64,000 bases of DNA from Echinicola jeungdonensis (GTDB taxonomy: Bacteria; Bacteroidota; Bacteroidia; Cytophagales; Cyclobacteriaceae), in assembly GCF_030409905.1 (NCBI RefSeq), contig NZ_JAUFQT010000002.1, positions 124,001-188,000 on the forward strand, read 5' to 3'. Made by a program: the position numbers and the translations under genes. Shown here piece by piece: positions 7,792 through 16,840 of the stretch. Within the stretch, counting starts at the first letter, position 1. The number at the start of each line of letters is the position of its first letter. Under the pieces are notes generated by a model that worked only from the letters and a program-made list of their open reading frames with translations, was not told where the DNA came from and made no database searches.

Positions 7792-10680
7792 ATGTTATTA
7801 GCAATTTACCAAAATACCAAAAACGTCTTTTTTGCTCTTTTCATTTTGGTCTTATTAACCTCTTCCACCTTCGCCGGCCAGGAAGGGGATATGGTAAGTT
7901 CAGAAAGTGGATTGAATAGATTTCCAATTGTCACCCATAGTGCAATAACACCTATTCTTGTGGAAAAGGAAGAAGAGAAAGGAGTGTTAATTGCAGCCGA
8001 AAATTTTTTAGATGATATAAAATCGGTTACCGACAAGTCTCCCAAACTAGTTGAAAGTAATGAAGTCTCCCAATCCAAACAGCTTTTAATTATAGGAACC
8101 ATAGGTAAGAGCAAACTTATTGACCAACTGATCGAGGAAGGTAAGCTAAATGTATCTGGTATGGCAGGCAAATGGGAAAATTACCTAATAGAAACCATCG
8201 ACGATCCAATAGAAGGAGTAGAACAAGCTTTAGTCATTGTGGGAAGTGATAAGCGGGGTACTATTTTTGGAATTTACGAAATGTCCCGACAGATCGGGGT
8301 GAGTCCCTGGAATTGGTGGGCGGATGTCCCTGTGGAGAAAAAAGGGGAACTATACTTTAAAAATGGTAGGTATCATTCCGGAACCCCTGCCATTCAATAT
8401 AGAGGGATTTTTATTAATGATGAGGCACCTGCACTTAGTGGTTGGGCGCAGGAGAAATTTGGAGGTTTTAACCATAAGTTTTATGAAAAGGTGTATGAAT
8501 TGATCCTAAGGTTAAAAGCTAATTATTTATGGCCAGCCATGTGGGGACGTTCTTTATATGAAGATGATCCCCTTAATCCTGTTGTGGCAGACCAATATGG
8601 AGTTGTAATTGGAACCTCCCATCATGAACCATTGATGAGAGCACATGCGGATTGGAGCAGACATGGTAAAGGTGAATGGGATTATTCTAAAAATAAAGAA
8701 AACCTTCAACAATTTTGGAGAGAAGGAATTGAGAGAATGGGCAGCAAGGAAAGTTTGGTGACCATTGGTATGAGAGGTGATGGAGATGAGCCCATGAGTG
8801 AGGAAAGCAATATAGAATTGTTGGAACAAATTGTAAATGATCAGAGGGAAATTATTGCGGAAGTAACAGGGAAACCTACTAAAAAAACGCCTCAAGTTTG
8901 GGCCCTGTACAAAGAAGTTCAAGAATATTATGATAAGGGAATGCGGGTTCCCGATGATGTTACCCTGTTACTTTGTGATGATAACTGGGGAAATGTTCGT
9001 AAACTACCCAAGTTAGGCGAAAAACAGCATAGCGGAGGTTATGGAATGTATTATCACTTTGACTATGTGGGAGGCCCTAGAAATTATAAATGGATAAATA
9101 CCAACCATATTCCCCGAATTTGGGAGCAAATGAATTTAACCTATAGGCATGGAGTAGATAAAATTTGGATAGTGAATGTGGGGGATATCAAACCCATGGA
9201 ATTACCAATTTCATTCTTTCTGGACTTTGCCTGGAATCCGGACAATTGGCCTGCTGAAAGACTTCATGATTATGTGGTTGATTGGGCAGCTCAACAGTTT
9301 GGTTCGGCCTTTAAAGTTGAAATTGCTGGATTATTGGATAGCTATACCAAGTTTAATGCCCGCAGGAAACCTGAATTGGTAGATGAGGAATCTTTTAGCC
9401 TTACACATTACAATGAATTTGACCGGCTTGTAAAAGAATATAAGGATTTGGCCGTAAAAGCTCAGGGAATTTATAAGAAAATCAATCCAAAGTATAAATC
9501 TGCCTACTATCAATTGGTACTGTTCCCCATCCTGGCCAGTTCAAATCTTTATGAGATGTATTATGCGGCAGCAAAAAATAAGCTTTTTGCTTTTCAGGGA
9601 AGAGCTTCAACAAATCCTGAAGCCCAAAATGTAAAAACTCATTTTGAAAAGGATGCTGGCCTGACTCATTATTATAATACCCAATTGGAAGATGGAAAAT
9701 GGAATCATATGATGGATCAAGTTCATATTGGCTATACTTCGTGGAATGACCCTTCAAAGGATATTATGCCAGAAGTAAAAGAAATTAACCTACCTACAAA
9801 AGGGGCCATGGGTGTGGCCTTGGAATCCGGGGCTTTTTATCCGGATGATAAGTCTCTTAAAACAAGGACGTTTACCCCTTTTGATAAGGAAAATGGATCA
9901 TTAACCCTTTATAACCAAGGTAAAAAGCCAATCGATTACAAAATATCAAAAAAACCTGAATGGCTGAAATTGTCTGCTTCTTCTGGCCAGATTGAAAAGG
10001 AAGTTAAATTGGGAATGGATATTGATTGGTCCAAAGTATCTATTGGGAATCAGGAAGGTAGGCTTATAGTTAAATCCGGCAAAGATAAAGCCGAAGTCAT
10101 AATTCCTGTAAATAAGTTCACTGTACCAGATGAATTTGAAGGATTTGTAGAAGCTGGAGGCTATGTTTCCATAGAAGCAGATCATTTCACTGGTCAACAA
10201 ACAGTTGCTCCGGTAAGATGGGAGGTTATCCCTGGGTTAGGAAAAACAGGATCTTCTGTAACAGGTTTCCCCGTAAGGTCTCCGGATGGTGCCTCAAAAG
10301 ACCTTGCCAATTATCTTTCTTATAATACTTATTTTACCACCCCTGGAGAACATACCCTACAAATAAACCTTGCCCCTACATTAAATTTTCATAACAGCGA
10401 GGAGGGATTGCGTTTTGGTATATCTGTTGATGATCATGCGCCCGAAATTCTGTCTATGCACAAAGGAAGACATTCAGGAGAATGGAATAAATGGGTAGGA
10501 GATGCTGTCAATATTACCACCTGCAAGATTAAAATTGATGAGCCGGGTGCTCACGAGATTAAACTTTGGCTGGTGGATTCAGGTGTGGTGGTTCAAAAAT
10601 TGGTGGTGGATACTGGAGGATTGGAAAAAAGTTATCTAGGACCAGCAGAAAGTACTTTTAAGGTTAAATCTCTAAAATGA
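7792..10680 (+). CDS. GH115 xylan alpha-1,2-glucuronidase
   Basis: At 962 residues this fits GH115, which removes (4-O-methyl)glucuronic acid side groups from polymeric xylan as well as oligosaccharides. There is an N-terminal signal peptide (residues about 8-27, FALFILVLLTSSTFAG). Recognisable GH115 stretches are the N-terminal alpha/beta part ending in VIVGSDKRGTIFGIYEMS and SPWNWWADVPV, the barrel segments YRGIFINDEAPALSGWA, LKANYLWPAMWG, GTSHHEPLMRAHADW and TIGMRGDGDEPM, and LLCDDNWGNVRKLP with IWIVNVGDIKPMELP. The helical region and the C-terminal beta domain (about 790-955, GYVSIEADHF) follow. The stop overlaps the next gene by four bases (ATGA), implying translational coupling with the acetylesterase. 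Acetyl and glucuronosyl groups occur together on glucuronoxylan, so the pairing makes sense. Confidence 0.95.
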   Translation: MLLAIYQNTKNVFFALFILVLLTSSTFAGQEGDMVSSESGLNRFPIVTHSAITPILVEKEEEKGVLIAAENFLDDIKSVTDKSPKLVESNEVSQSKQLLIIGTIGKSKLIDQLIEEGKLNVSGMAGKWENYLIETIDDPIEGVEQALVIVGSDKRGTIFGIYEMSRQIGVSPWNWWADVPVEKKGELYFKNGRYHSGTPAIQYRGIFINDEAPALSGWAQEKFGGFNHKFYEKVYELILRLKANYLWPAMWGRSLYEDDPLNPVVADQYGVVIGTSHHEPLMRAHADWSRHGKGEWDYSKNKENLQQFWREGIERMGSKESLVTIGMRGDGDEPMSEESNIELLEQIVNDQREIIAEVTGKPTKKTPQVWALYKEVQEYYDKGMRVPDDVTLLLCDDNWGNVRKLPKLGEKQHSGGYGMYYHFDYVGGPRNYKWINTNHIPRIWEQMNLTYRHGVDKIWIVNVGDIKPMELPISFFLDFAWNPDNWPAERLHDYVVDWAAQQFGSAFKVEIAGLLDSYTKFNARRKPELVDEESFSLTHYNEFDRLVKEYKDLAVKAQGIYKKINPKYKSAYYQLVLFPILASSNLYEMYYAAAKNKLFAFQGRASTNPEAQNVKTHFEKDAGLTHYYNTQLEDGKWNHMMDQVHIGYTSWNDPSKDIMPEVKEINLPTKGAMGVALESGAFYPDDKSLKTRTFTPFDKENGSLTLYNQGKKPIDYKISKKPEWLKLSASSGQIEKEVKLGMDIDWSKVSIGNQEGRLIVKSGKDKAEVIIPVNKFTVPDEFEGFVEAGGYVSIEADHFTGQQTVAPVRWEVIPGLGKTGSSVTGFPVRSPDGASKDLANYLSYNTYFTTPGEHTLQINLAPTLNFHNSEEGLRFGISVDDHAPEILSMHKGRHSGEWNKWVGDAVNITTCKIKIDEPGAHEIKLWLVDSGVVVQKLVVDTGGLEKSYLGPAESTFKVKSLK

Positions 10681-12638
10681 AAATAATGAAAAAGCAATGC
10701 TCAATATGGCATTTCTTATTGGCCGCAATTCTTTTTATTTCAGCTTCGCAAATTTCATTTGCGGAGGTTAAGCTCCCCAACCTATTGACTGATGGGGCTG
10801 TTTTGCAGCGGGACAAACCAATGGTGATTTGGGGTTGGGCTAATTCTAATGAAAAAATTGAGGTGAATTTTGAAGGGGTCACTAAGGTTACCCATGCCAA
10901 ACCAAATGGAGATTGGGTGGTGACATTTTCATCCATGAAAGCAGGAGGTCCATATGTTCTTGAGGTAGAGGGAGAGAAAGAAAGCCTGACCGTTAATAAT
11001 TTGTGGATAGGGGATGTTTGGATTTGTTCGGGGCAATCCAATATGGAGTTAACCATGGAGCGGGTTGCGCCTATGTTTCCTGATGAATTTGAACGTTCTC
11101 CGAATCCTCAAATTCGCTATTTTGATGTACCGGATCATTATGATTTCCAAAAGGAAGCTAAGGACACTAAAGGGGGAAATTGGATAGAAGCGGGACCGGA
11201 ACATCTTAAGGAGTTTTCTGCTGTCGCTTATTTTTTTGCAAAGCATCTCCATGAAAAATATAAAATACCAATAGGTCTGGTCAACTCAAGTGTGGGAGGG
11301 TCTCCAATTCAATCCTGGATTAGAAAACAAGAGCTTAAAAGTTTTCCCGAAGACTATCAAGAGGCTGAAAAGTTTAGTGACCCTAATGTGATTGAGGAAA
11401 TTCAAGAAAATGATAGGGCAAAAAGGGATGCCTGGCAAAGGGAGCTATTGGAAAAAGACAGGGGACTCACAAACTCAAATAAACCTTATTTTGATCCCTC
11501 CATTTCTACTGAGGGATGGGAGAAAATGAATAAGGTGGATCTTTTGCCACGCTCCCAAGATAAACTTCCCAATGGAGTATATTGGCTCCGGAAAGAAATT
11601 GATATTTCATCTGTAAAATCAGAGGATTCTTCCAAATTATTGTTAGGAAGATTAATCGATAGCGACCGGGTTTACTTTAATGGAGAGTTGGTAGGAAGTA
11701 CCTCCTATCAATATCCTCCAAGGCGATATGAGGTGCCAAAAGAACTTATTAAAGAAGGTAAAAATACGCTCGTAATCCGTTTGGTCAGTGAACGGGGAAG
11801 GCCAGGGTTTGTAACTGATAAACCTTATCAAATTAAGGTAGGAGACAAGACATATAATTTAAGTACTGACTGGAAGTATATTCAGACAGCAGAAATGTCA
11901 TCCATGCCAGGGCAGACCTTTATCCGTTGGAAGCCACTAGGCTTGTACCAAGGGATGATAGCTCCTTTACAGCGTATTCCAGCAAAGGGGATAATTTGGT
12001 ATCAAGGGGAGTCAAATGCAGGAAATCCTGGCATTTATTGCGATCAGATGAAAGCTTTAATTGAAGGATGGAGAAGCGCATGGGAACAACCTGATATGCC
12101 TTTTATTTTCGCTCAACTCCCAAATTTTATGCAACCTGTAGATCAACCCGTCCAGGAAGGCTGGGCAGGTTTGAGAGAAGCCCAACGTCAAGCATTGGAA
12201 GTACCCAATACTGGTATGGCAGTGACCATTGATGCGGGAGAAGCAAATGATATCCACCCGCTAGACAAAGAAACTGTGGGAATCAGATTAGCCATGGAAG
12301 CCATGAAAGTTGCTTATGGGGAGAAAGGTGATCTATCGAGTCCCATGATAAAAAAGGCAGTGACCCATAAGAGTAAAATTAAACTGGCCTTCGAACAGGT
12401 CGGTAAGGGATTGAAAGCAGAGGATGGTGAGGAATTGGGAGGATTTGCTGTGGCAGACAAGGAGGGTGATTTTCATAGGGCCAAGGCTAAAATCAAAGGT
12501 AATAAGGTGATACTAGAGTCTCCTGTGACTTCTCCAACAACTGTTCGATACGCCTGGGCTAATAATCCGGTTTGGGCTAATTTATATGGGAAGAATGGTT
12601 TGCCAGCATCACCCTTTGAGATAAAAGTTTCCCAATAG
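10677..12638 (+). CDS. SGNH acetylesterase (SASA / CE20-like) with inserted jelly-roll domain
   Basis: A 653-residue secreted esterase of the 'sialate O-acetylesterase' type. In this context it more likely removes acetyl groups from xylan. The N-terminal signal peptide is followed by a small beta domain (about 30-105). The catalytic core begins at WICSGQSNMEL with nucleophile S121, resumes after an insertion with GIIWYQGESNAG, and ends its catalytic part at NDIHPLDKE with D525 and H527. Residues about 295-415 (YWLRKEIDIS, SDRVYFNGELVG) form a beta-galactosidase-like jelly roll inserted in the SGNH domain, the layout described for CE20 acetylxylan esterases. The start overlaps the GH115 stop by four bases. 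An alternative ATG lies three codons downstream (10686). CE20 membership is an inference from architecture. The SGNH fold is certain. Confidence 0.9.
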   Translation: MKIMKKQCSIWHFLLAAILFISASQISFAEVKLPNLLTDGAVLQRDKPMVIWGWANSNEKIEVNFEGVTKVTHAKPNGDWVVTFSSMKAGGPYVLEVEGEKESLTVNNLWIGDVWICSGQSNMELTMERVAPMFPDEFERSPNPQIRYFDVPDHYDFQKEAKDTKGGNWIEAGPEHLKEFSAVAYFFAKHLHEKYKIPIGLVNSSVGGSPIQSWIRKQELKSFPEDYQEAEKFSDPNVIEEIQENDRAKRDAWQRELLEKDRGLTNSNKPYFDPSISTEGWEKMNKVDLLPRSQDKLPNGVYWLRKEIDISSVKSEDSSKLLLGRLIDSDRVYFNGELVGSTSYQYPPRRYEVPKELIKEGKNTLVIRLVSERGRPGFVTDKPYQIKVGDKTYNLSTDWKYIQTAEMSSMPGQTFIRWKPLGLYQGMIAPLQRIPAKGIIWYQGESNAGNPGIYCDQMKALIEGWRSAWEQPDMPFIFAQLPNFMQPVDQPVQEGWAGLREAQRQALEVPNTGMAVTIDAGEANDIHPLDKETVGIRLAMEAMKVAYGEKGDLSSPMIKKAVTHKSKIKLAFEQVGKGLKAEDGEELGGFAVADKEGDFHRAKAKIKGNKVILESPVTSPTTVRYAWANNPVWANLYGKNGLPASPFEIKVSQ

Positions 12639-12854
12639 AATTTTTTACCCAATTGACCTACAAATATGTAACTAGTGTCAACCGCTTATGGGAAAATAAA
12701 ATCAATTTATTAACAGGTTTATTAATTGGGAAGGGGGGCAAAACAGGAGAAACCCCTTTCCATCTTCCTGCAGGTTTTTGTTGGCTGAAAGACAAAACCT
12801 TTGCATTCACCTTTGCATTGATCTGGATATACATGACTCATAATCGACAATAAT
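12639..12854. other. Intergenic stretch before the decayed regulator
   Basis: About 215 bases between the esterase stop and the first recognisable LacI-like codons. It probably once held the regulator's DNA-binding half, but I find no helix-turn-helix coding remnant. A small open frame here has no recognisable content. Confidence 0.3.
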
Positions 12855-13400
12855 CAAGCGGCCTAAAATGCAACAAAACACCTAATTGAACAAGGTTGTA
12901 AAAACATTGTACATGTTTTGGGGGATACCAAAGTCAATGTATATTCGGAAAGGTTAAAAGGTTTCAAATATGTATTGACAGACCATGACATTCCCTTTAA
13001 TCCTAAAGACATTATCCATTCTAACCTTAATGAGGATGCTGGCGGAAAGATTGCTAACAAAATATTGAGCAGGAAAAATCTTCCTGATGGCCTTTTTATA
13101 TATGATGCTTGAGCGGCAAATTGCATCCAGACGCTCAAACAGGAAGGAATTAAGATTCCGGATGATATCTCAGTCGTCGGATTTAACAAAGACAGGATAT
13201 CCAGACTCATTGAGCCCAACCTAACTACGACCTTTTACCCAGGACACGAAATGGGGGAAGTGGCCATGAAAAATCTCATCAATCACCTTGGAGGTAAATC
13301 AAAGGGTGTTCTAAACAATACTAATACTATCATTTTAAGCTCTGAATTGATCTTCAGAGCTTCTTCATTGAGAGATAAAACCAACAAAAAAAATTATTAA
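12855..13400 (+). pseudogene. Decayed LacI/PurR-family regulator (ligand-binding half only)
   Basis: One reading frame from 12855 to 13400 encodes the second half of a LacI-type periplasmic-binding-like sensor: ATKHLIEQGCKNIVHVLGD, YSERLKGFKYVL, LPDGLFIYDA, then IQTLKQEGIKIPDDISVVGF, EPNLTTTFYPGHEMGEVA and the typical ending ILSSELIFRASS. It is interrupted by in-frame stops at 12864-12866 (TAA) and 13110-13112 (TGA), and the N-terminal helix-turn-helix is missing. The gene is therefore dead, whatever the cause of either stop. It sits directly upstream of the GH67 alpha-glucuronidase (23 bases), where a local repressor would be expected. I infer that GH67 expression has lost a dedicated LacI-type regulator or was taken over by another system. 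Confidence 0.88.
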
Positions 13401-13422
13401 CCCAAAATAAAATTTCTACTTT

Positions 13423-15585
13423 ATGAAAAGACCTTCATTCTTTCTTTTCGTCCTTGTTTCGTTTTGCCTTTTATACGACACGCTTTATGGCAAGGATGGA
13501 TACAATCTCTGGTTGCAATACGCAAAAATTGAGAGTCCAGAATTGGTCGATGCTTATCGAAAAAACACTCACAAAATCACACTTCCGCAAAATTCCTCTA
13601 CCACTAATATTATTAAAAATGAATTGACCAAGGCATTTAAGGGAATGCTGCTCACTAGTCCAGAGTTTTCTGAAAAGAACATTGAAAATCACAATCTCGT
13701 TATTGGTACTCGAGACAATTTCCCTTGGCTCATAGAATTAGTTGATAAAAAACAATTAGATAGTCTTGGCCAAGAGGGATTTATCATAAAGAGCACCTTT
13801 TTCAAAGATCAACCCATTACAGTAATTACAGGAAATTCAGACCTAGCTTTGCTTTATGGAACATTTGAGTTCTTAAAATTAATTCAAACTCACAAGAGTA
13901 TCTCGGACTTAAACATCACTTCTATTCCAAAAACAAAAATAAGGGTATTAAATCACTGGGACAACTTGGACCGATCGGTCGAAAGAGGGTATGCAGGCTC
14001 TTCTATCTGGAATTGGCATTTGTTACCTGACCACATTGATCAGCAATATTTAGATTATGCACGTGCTAATGCTTCTATCGGAATTAATGGCACAGTTTTG
14101 ACCAATGTAAACGCCAACGCATTAGTATTAACTCCTTCTTATCTCAAAAAAGCAGCAGCATTAGCAGAAGTATTCAGACCCTACGGCATCAAAGTTTACT
14201 TAACCGCAAGATTCAGTGCCCCAATAGAAATTGGCAATCTTAAAACAGCTGACCCTCTAGACAAAAATGTCCAAAAATGGTGGAAGGAAAAAGCAGAAGA
14301 AATTTATTCCTACATACCAAATTTTGGGGGTTTTTTGGTTAAAGCAGACTCAGAGGGGCAACCCGGTCCCCATAACTATGGCCGGACACAAGCCGATGGA
14401 GCCAATTTATTGGCCCAAGCTTTAAAACCCTTTGGAGGAATTGTTATGTGGAGAGCATTTGTTTACAGTGAAGACACACCTGATGACCGGGCAAAACAAG
14501 CTTATAACGAATTTAAACCTTTGGATGGAAAATTTGATAATAACGTATTGGTTCAGGTGAAAAACGGCCCCATTGACTTTCAACCCCGGGAACCTGTCCA
14601 TCCCCTTTTTGGAGCAATGCCTCAAACACCTCTAATGATGGAATTTCAGATCACTCAGGAATACCTTGGACAAGGCACTCATTTGGTTTATTTGTCCAAA
14701 CTTTACGAAGAAATATTAAGTACAGATATTAATGCTAAAGGTCCAGGCTCCACTGTTGCAAAAATCATAGATGGAAGTTTAGAAAACCACCCTTTAAGCG
14801 GCATGGCAGGAGTTTCCAATATCGGCACTGCAAGAAACTGGACCGGCAATCATTTTGGCCAGGCCAATTGGTATGCATTTGGAAAACTGGCTTGGAACCC
14901 ATATGAAAAATCAGAAAAAATTGCGAAAGATTGGATTGAAATGACTTTTAGTAGTGATCCCCAATTCATAAACACTTCCCTGGACATTATGATGGAGTCT
15001 CATGAGGCTGTAGTCAACTATATGACCCCACTTGGTCTTCACCATATTATGGACTGGAATCACCACTATGGCCCTGGCCCTTGGGTTACGGACAAACACA
15101 GAGATGACTGGACTTCTACCTATTACCATCAAGCAGGGGCTGACGGGATAGGGTTTGATAGAACATCCTCTGGAAGCAATGCCCTCAGTCAATATTCCTC
15201 TACCATCCAAAACCAATTCACCAACCTTAAAACCTGTCCAGAAAAATACCTGCTTTGGTTCCACCACTTACCCTGGTCCTATCAAATGCAATCTGGAAAA
15301 ACACTTTGGGAAGAATTGGCATTTCGTTACCAGAAAGGAGTTGATCAAACTACTCAAGCATTACAACAATGGAGCACTTTAGAAGGCAAAATAGATGATG
15401 AGCGATATAAACACATCCTTTCTTTTCTTAAAATTCAGGAAAAAGAAGCCAAATGGTGGAAAAATGCTTGTTTACTTTATTTCCAACAATTTTCAAAATC
15501 TCCTTTACCGCAAGGTGTTGACGATCCCAAAAAGACTCTGGAGGATTACAAAAAATATAATCCTCAATTTGTGCCGGGAATTTAA
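13423..15585 (+). CDS. GH67 alpha-glucuronidase
   Basis: At 720 residues this matches GH67, which removes (methyl)glucuronic acid from the non-reducing end of short xylo-oligosaccharides, usually after endoxylanase action. A signal peptide (residues about 4-23) suggests a periplasmic protein. Family stretches visible are YGTFEFLKLIQTH, RVLNHWDNLDRSVERGYAG, the catalytic-region KADSEGQPGPHNYGRTQ, RAFVY, NVLVQVKNGPIDFQPREP, QITQEYLGQGTHLVYL, MAGVSNIGTARNWTGNHFGQ and GLHHIMDWNHHYGPGPW. The gene is complete. The coding strand looks C-rich rather than G-rich, unlike GH115 and the esterase before it, a hint of separate history. Having both GH115 and GH67 covers polymeric and oligomeric substrates. 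Transcription probably ends at the shared hairpin at 15781. Confidence 0.96.
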   Translation: MKRPSFFLFVLVSFCLLYDTLYGKDGYNLWLQYAKIESPELVDAYRKNTHKITLPQNSSTTNIIKNELTKAFKGMLLTSPEFSEKNIENHNLVIGTRDNFPWLIELVDKKQLDSLGQEGFIIKSTFFKDQPITVITGNSDLALLYGTFEFLKLIQTHKSISDLNITSIPKTKIRVLNHWDNLDRSVERGYAGSSIWNWHLLPDHIDQQYLDYARANASIGINGTVLTNVNANALVLTPSYLKKAAALAEVFRPYGIKVYLTARFSAPIEIGNLKTADPLDKNVQKWWKEKAEEIYSYIPNFGGFLVKADSEGQPGPHNYGRTQADGANLLAQALKPFGGIVMWRAFVYSEDTPDDRAKQAYNEFKPLDGKFDNNVLVQVKNGPIDFQPREPVHPLFGAMPQTPLMMEFQITQEYLGQGTHLVYLSKLYEEILSTDINAKGPGSTVAKIIDGSLENHPLSGMAGVSNIGTARNWTGNHFGQANWYAFGKLAWNPYEKSEKIAKDWIEMTFSSDPQFINTSLDIMMESHEAVVNYMTPLGLHHIMDWNHHYGPGPWVTDKHRDDWTSTYYHQAGADGIGFDRTSSGSNALSQYSSTIQNQFTNLKTCPEKYLLWFHHLPWSYQMQSGKTLWEELAFRYQKGVDQTTQALQQWSTLEGKIDDERYKHILSFLKIQEKEAKWWKNACLLYFQQFSKSPLPQGVDDPKKTLEDYKKYNPQFVPGI

Positions 15586-15780
15586 GGATCCAATGATGAA
15601 TAATTAATTAAACTCAAACAAGAAGTTAACCCTAATTACTGGAGGAGCTTTGGGGCACTCCAAAAGATAAAAAGAGGCTGAAAAGTTTGATTTTTATCTA
15701 AATTCATTCCGAATTATCCATCACTCATTCTTATTTCTCCATTTTAAATTGGGGTGAAAAATCATCAGGAAATGGAAACA

Positions 15781-15819
15781 GAAAAAGTCCTTGTCAAAAC
15801 GTTTTGCATGGACTTTTTC
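15781..15819. terminator. Bidirectional terminator between GH67 and the minus-strand GH43 operon
   Basis: A long inverted repeat: GAAAAAGTCC and GGACTTTTTC form ten perfect pairs, and the interior CAAAACGTTTTG is itself a palindrome that extends the hairpin. A and T tracts on either side allow termination in both directions, as expected between convergent genes. Confidence 0.8.
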
Positions 15820-15830
15820 TGATTTAACCT

Positions 15831-16810
15831 TTACCTTAACTGGTCTACCCCTTCAGTAGTCATCAATACTTTTTTCAGGGTGCCATCATAATTGTATTCC
15901 AATTTGTCAATGCAAACCGAACGGCTATAGCTGCTGCCATCCCTTTGGATGCTGCCGTTGTGATAGACGAAATAATCCTTGCCCTTAAACTCAACTATTG
16001 CCTGGTGATTGGTATTGCTGTTTCCTGCTATTTCATTCAATATTCCCTGGTATTCCCACGGGCCTTCAATGTGGTCTGCGGTAGCATAGGCGATTTTTTC
16101 AGGAAATCCCGAAGCATAAGTCAGGTAATATTTTCCGTTTTTTTTATGCACCCATGGGGCTTCTTCAAAGACAAAATCATCAAAATCTATCTGCTTGATC
16201 TCACCATCAATTTCAATCATATTGTCCTTCAATTTGGCGTAATAACATTCCCCATTTCCCCAGAATATCCAGGGCTGCCCATCGTTATCAATGAAAATGG
16301 CAGGGTCAATGCATGCCCAGGAATGATCTGAAGCAAAGCAATCCTCATTGGTCAATAGTGGTTTTCCCAAGGCATCTTTAAAAGGTCCTGCTGGGTTATC
16401 AGCAACAGCTACTCCAATGCCCGTCCAATTGGTGCTGATATACCAATAATATTTGCCATCTTTTTCAATCACATGCCCCGCAAAAGCATCACCACTTTTG
16501 GCCCAGGAGAAATCTGTTATTTTTAATGGTACCGGGTGTTCTGTCCAGTTTTTAAGATCAGTGGTTGAAAAAACTAACCAATCCTTCATCTTATAGCTCC
16601 TTTGTCCTCCTTCAAAATCATGGCCAGTATAGAGCCACATGGTATCTCCCTCTACATTGGGGCTGGATCCGCGGTATATTTGTGGGTAATAATAGGGTTT
16701 CCATGGGAAGTAAACTGGTGGAGGGTTTCATTGGGGCTTTGGGCAAACAGTTCATTGGCGGCCAGACAGCCCAAAAGCAATAGTAATAATTGAATAGGAT
16801 TTTTTATCAT
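15831..16810 (-). pseudogene. GH43 glycosidase, frameshifted near the N-terminus
   Basis: Family 43 propeller of about 326 residues if one base is restored. Translation from the minus-strand ATG at 16810 gives a signal peptide (LLLLLLGCLAANELFAQ) and the start of the catalytic domain (NPIITHKYTADPAP), then hits a stop. In the next frame the protein resumes with NVEGDTMWLYTGHDFEGG and continues intact to 15831, including IDPAIFIDNDG and FVFEEAPWVHKKNG, which carry the second Asp and the acid Glu. The break is in a run of four C on the coding strand (plus strand 16659-16662), where one more C restores the frame. Without that, only the fragment 15831-16640 is open, and it lacks signal peptide and catalytic base. 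It is the last gene of a three-gene GH43 operon. A sequencing error is as likely as a real mutation. Confidence 0.85.
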
Positions 16811-16840
16811 TTTTATTTTTAGGTTGATATTTTTAAATAT

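Noticed and set aside
10677..12638. Role in sialic acid metabolism for the SASA-type esterase
   Set aside because: No sialidase, sialate lyase or transporter is nearby, and the gene is coupled to GH115, so xylan deacetylation is the better reading.
12653..12853. Open frame of 66 codons upstream of the LacI remnant
   Set aside because: No similarity to a LacI helix-turn-helix and no other recognisable content.
15795..15806. Palindrome CAAAACGTTTTG resembling a LacI-family operator
   Set aside because: It is the centre of a longer perfect hairpin between two convergent genes, flanked by A and T tracts, so a bidirectional terminator explains it better.
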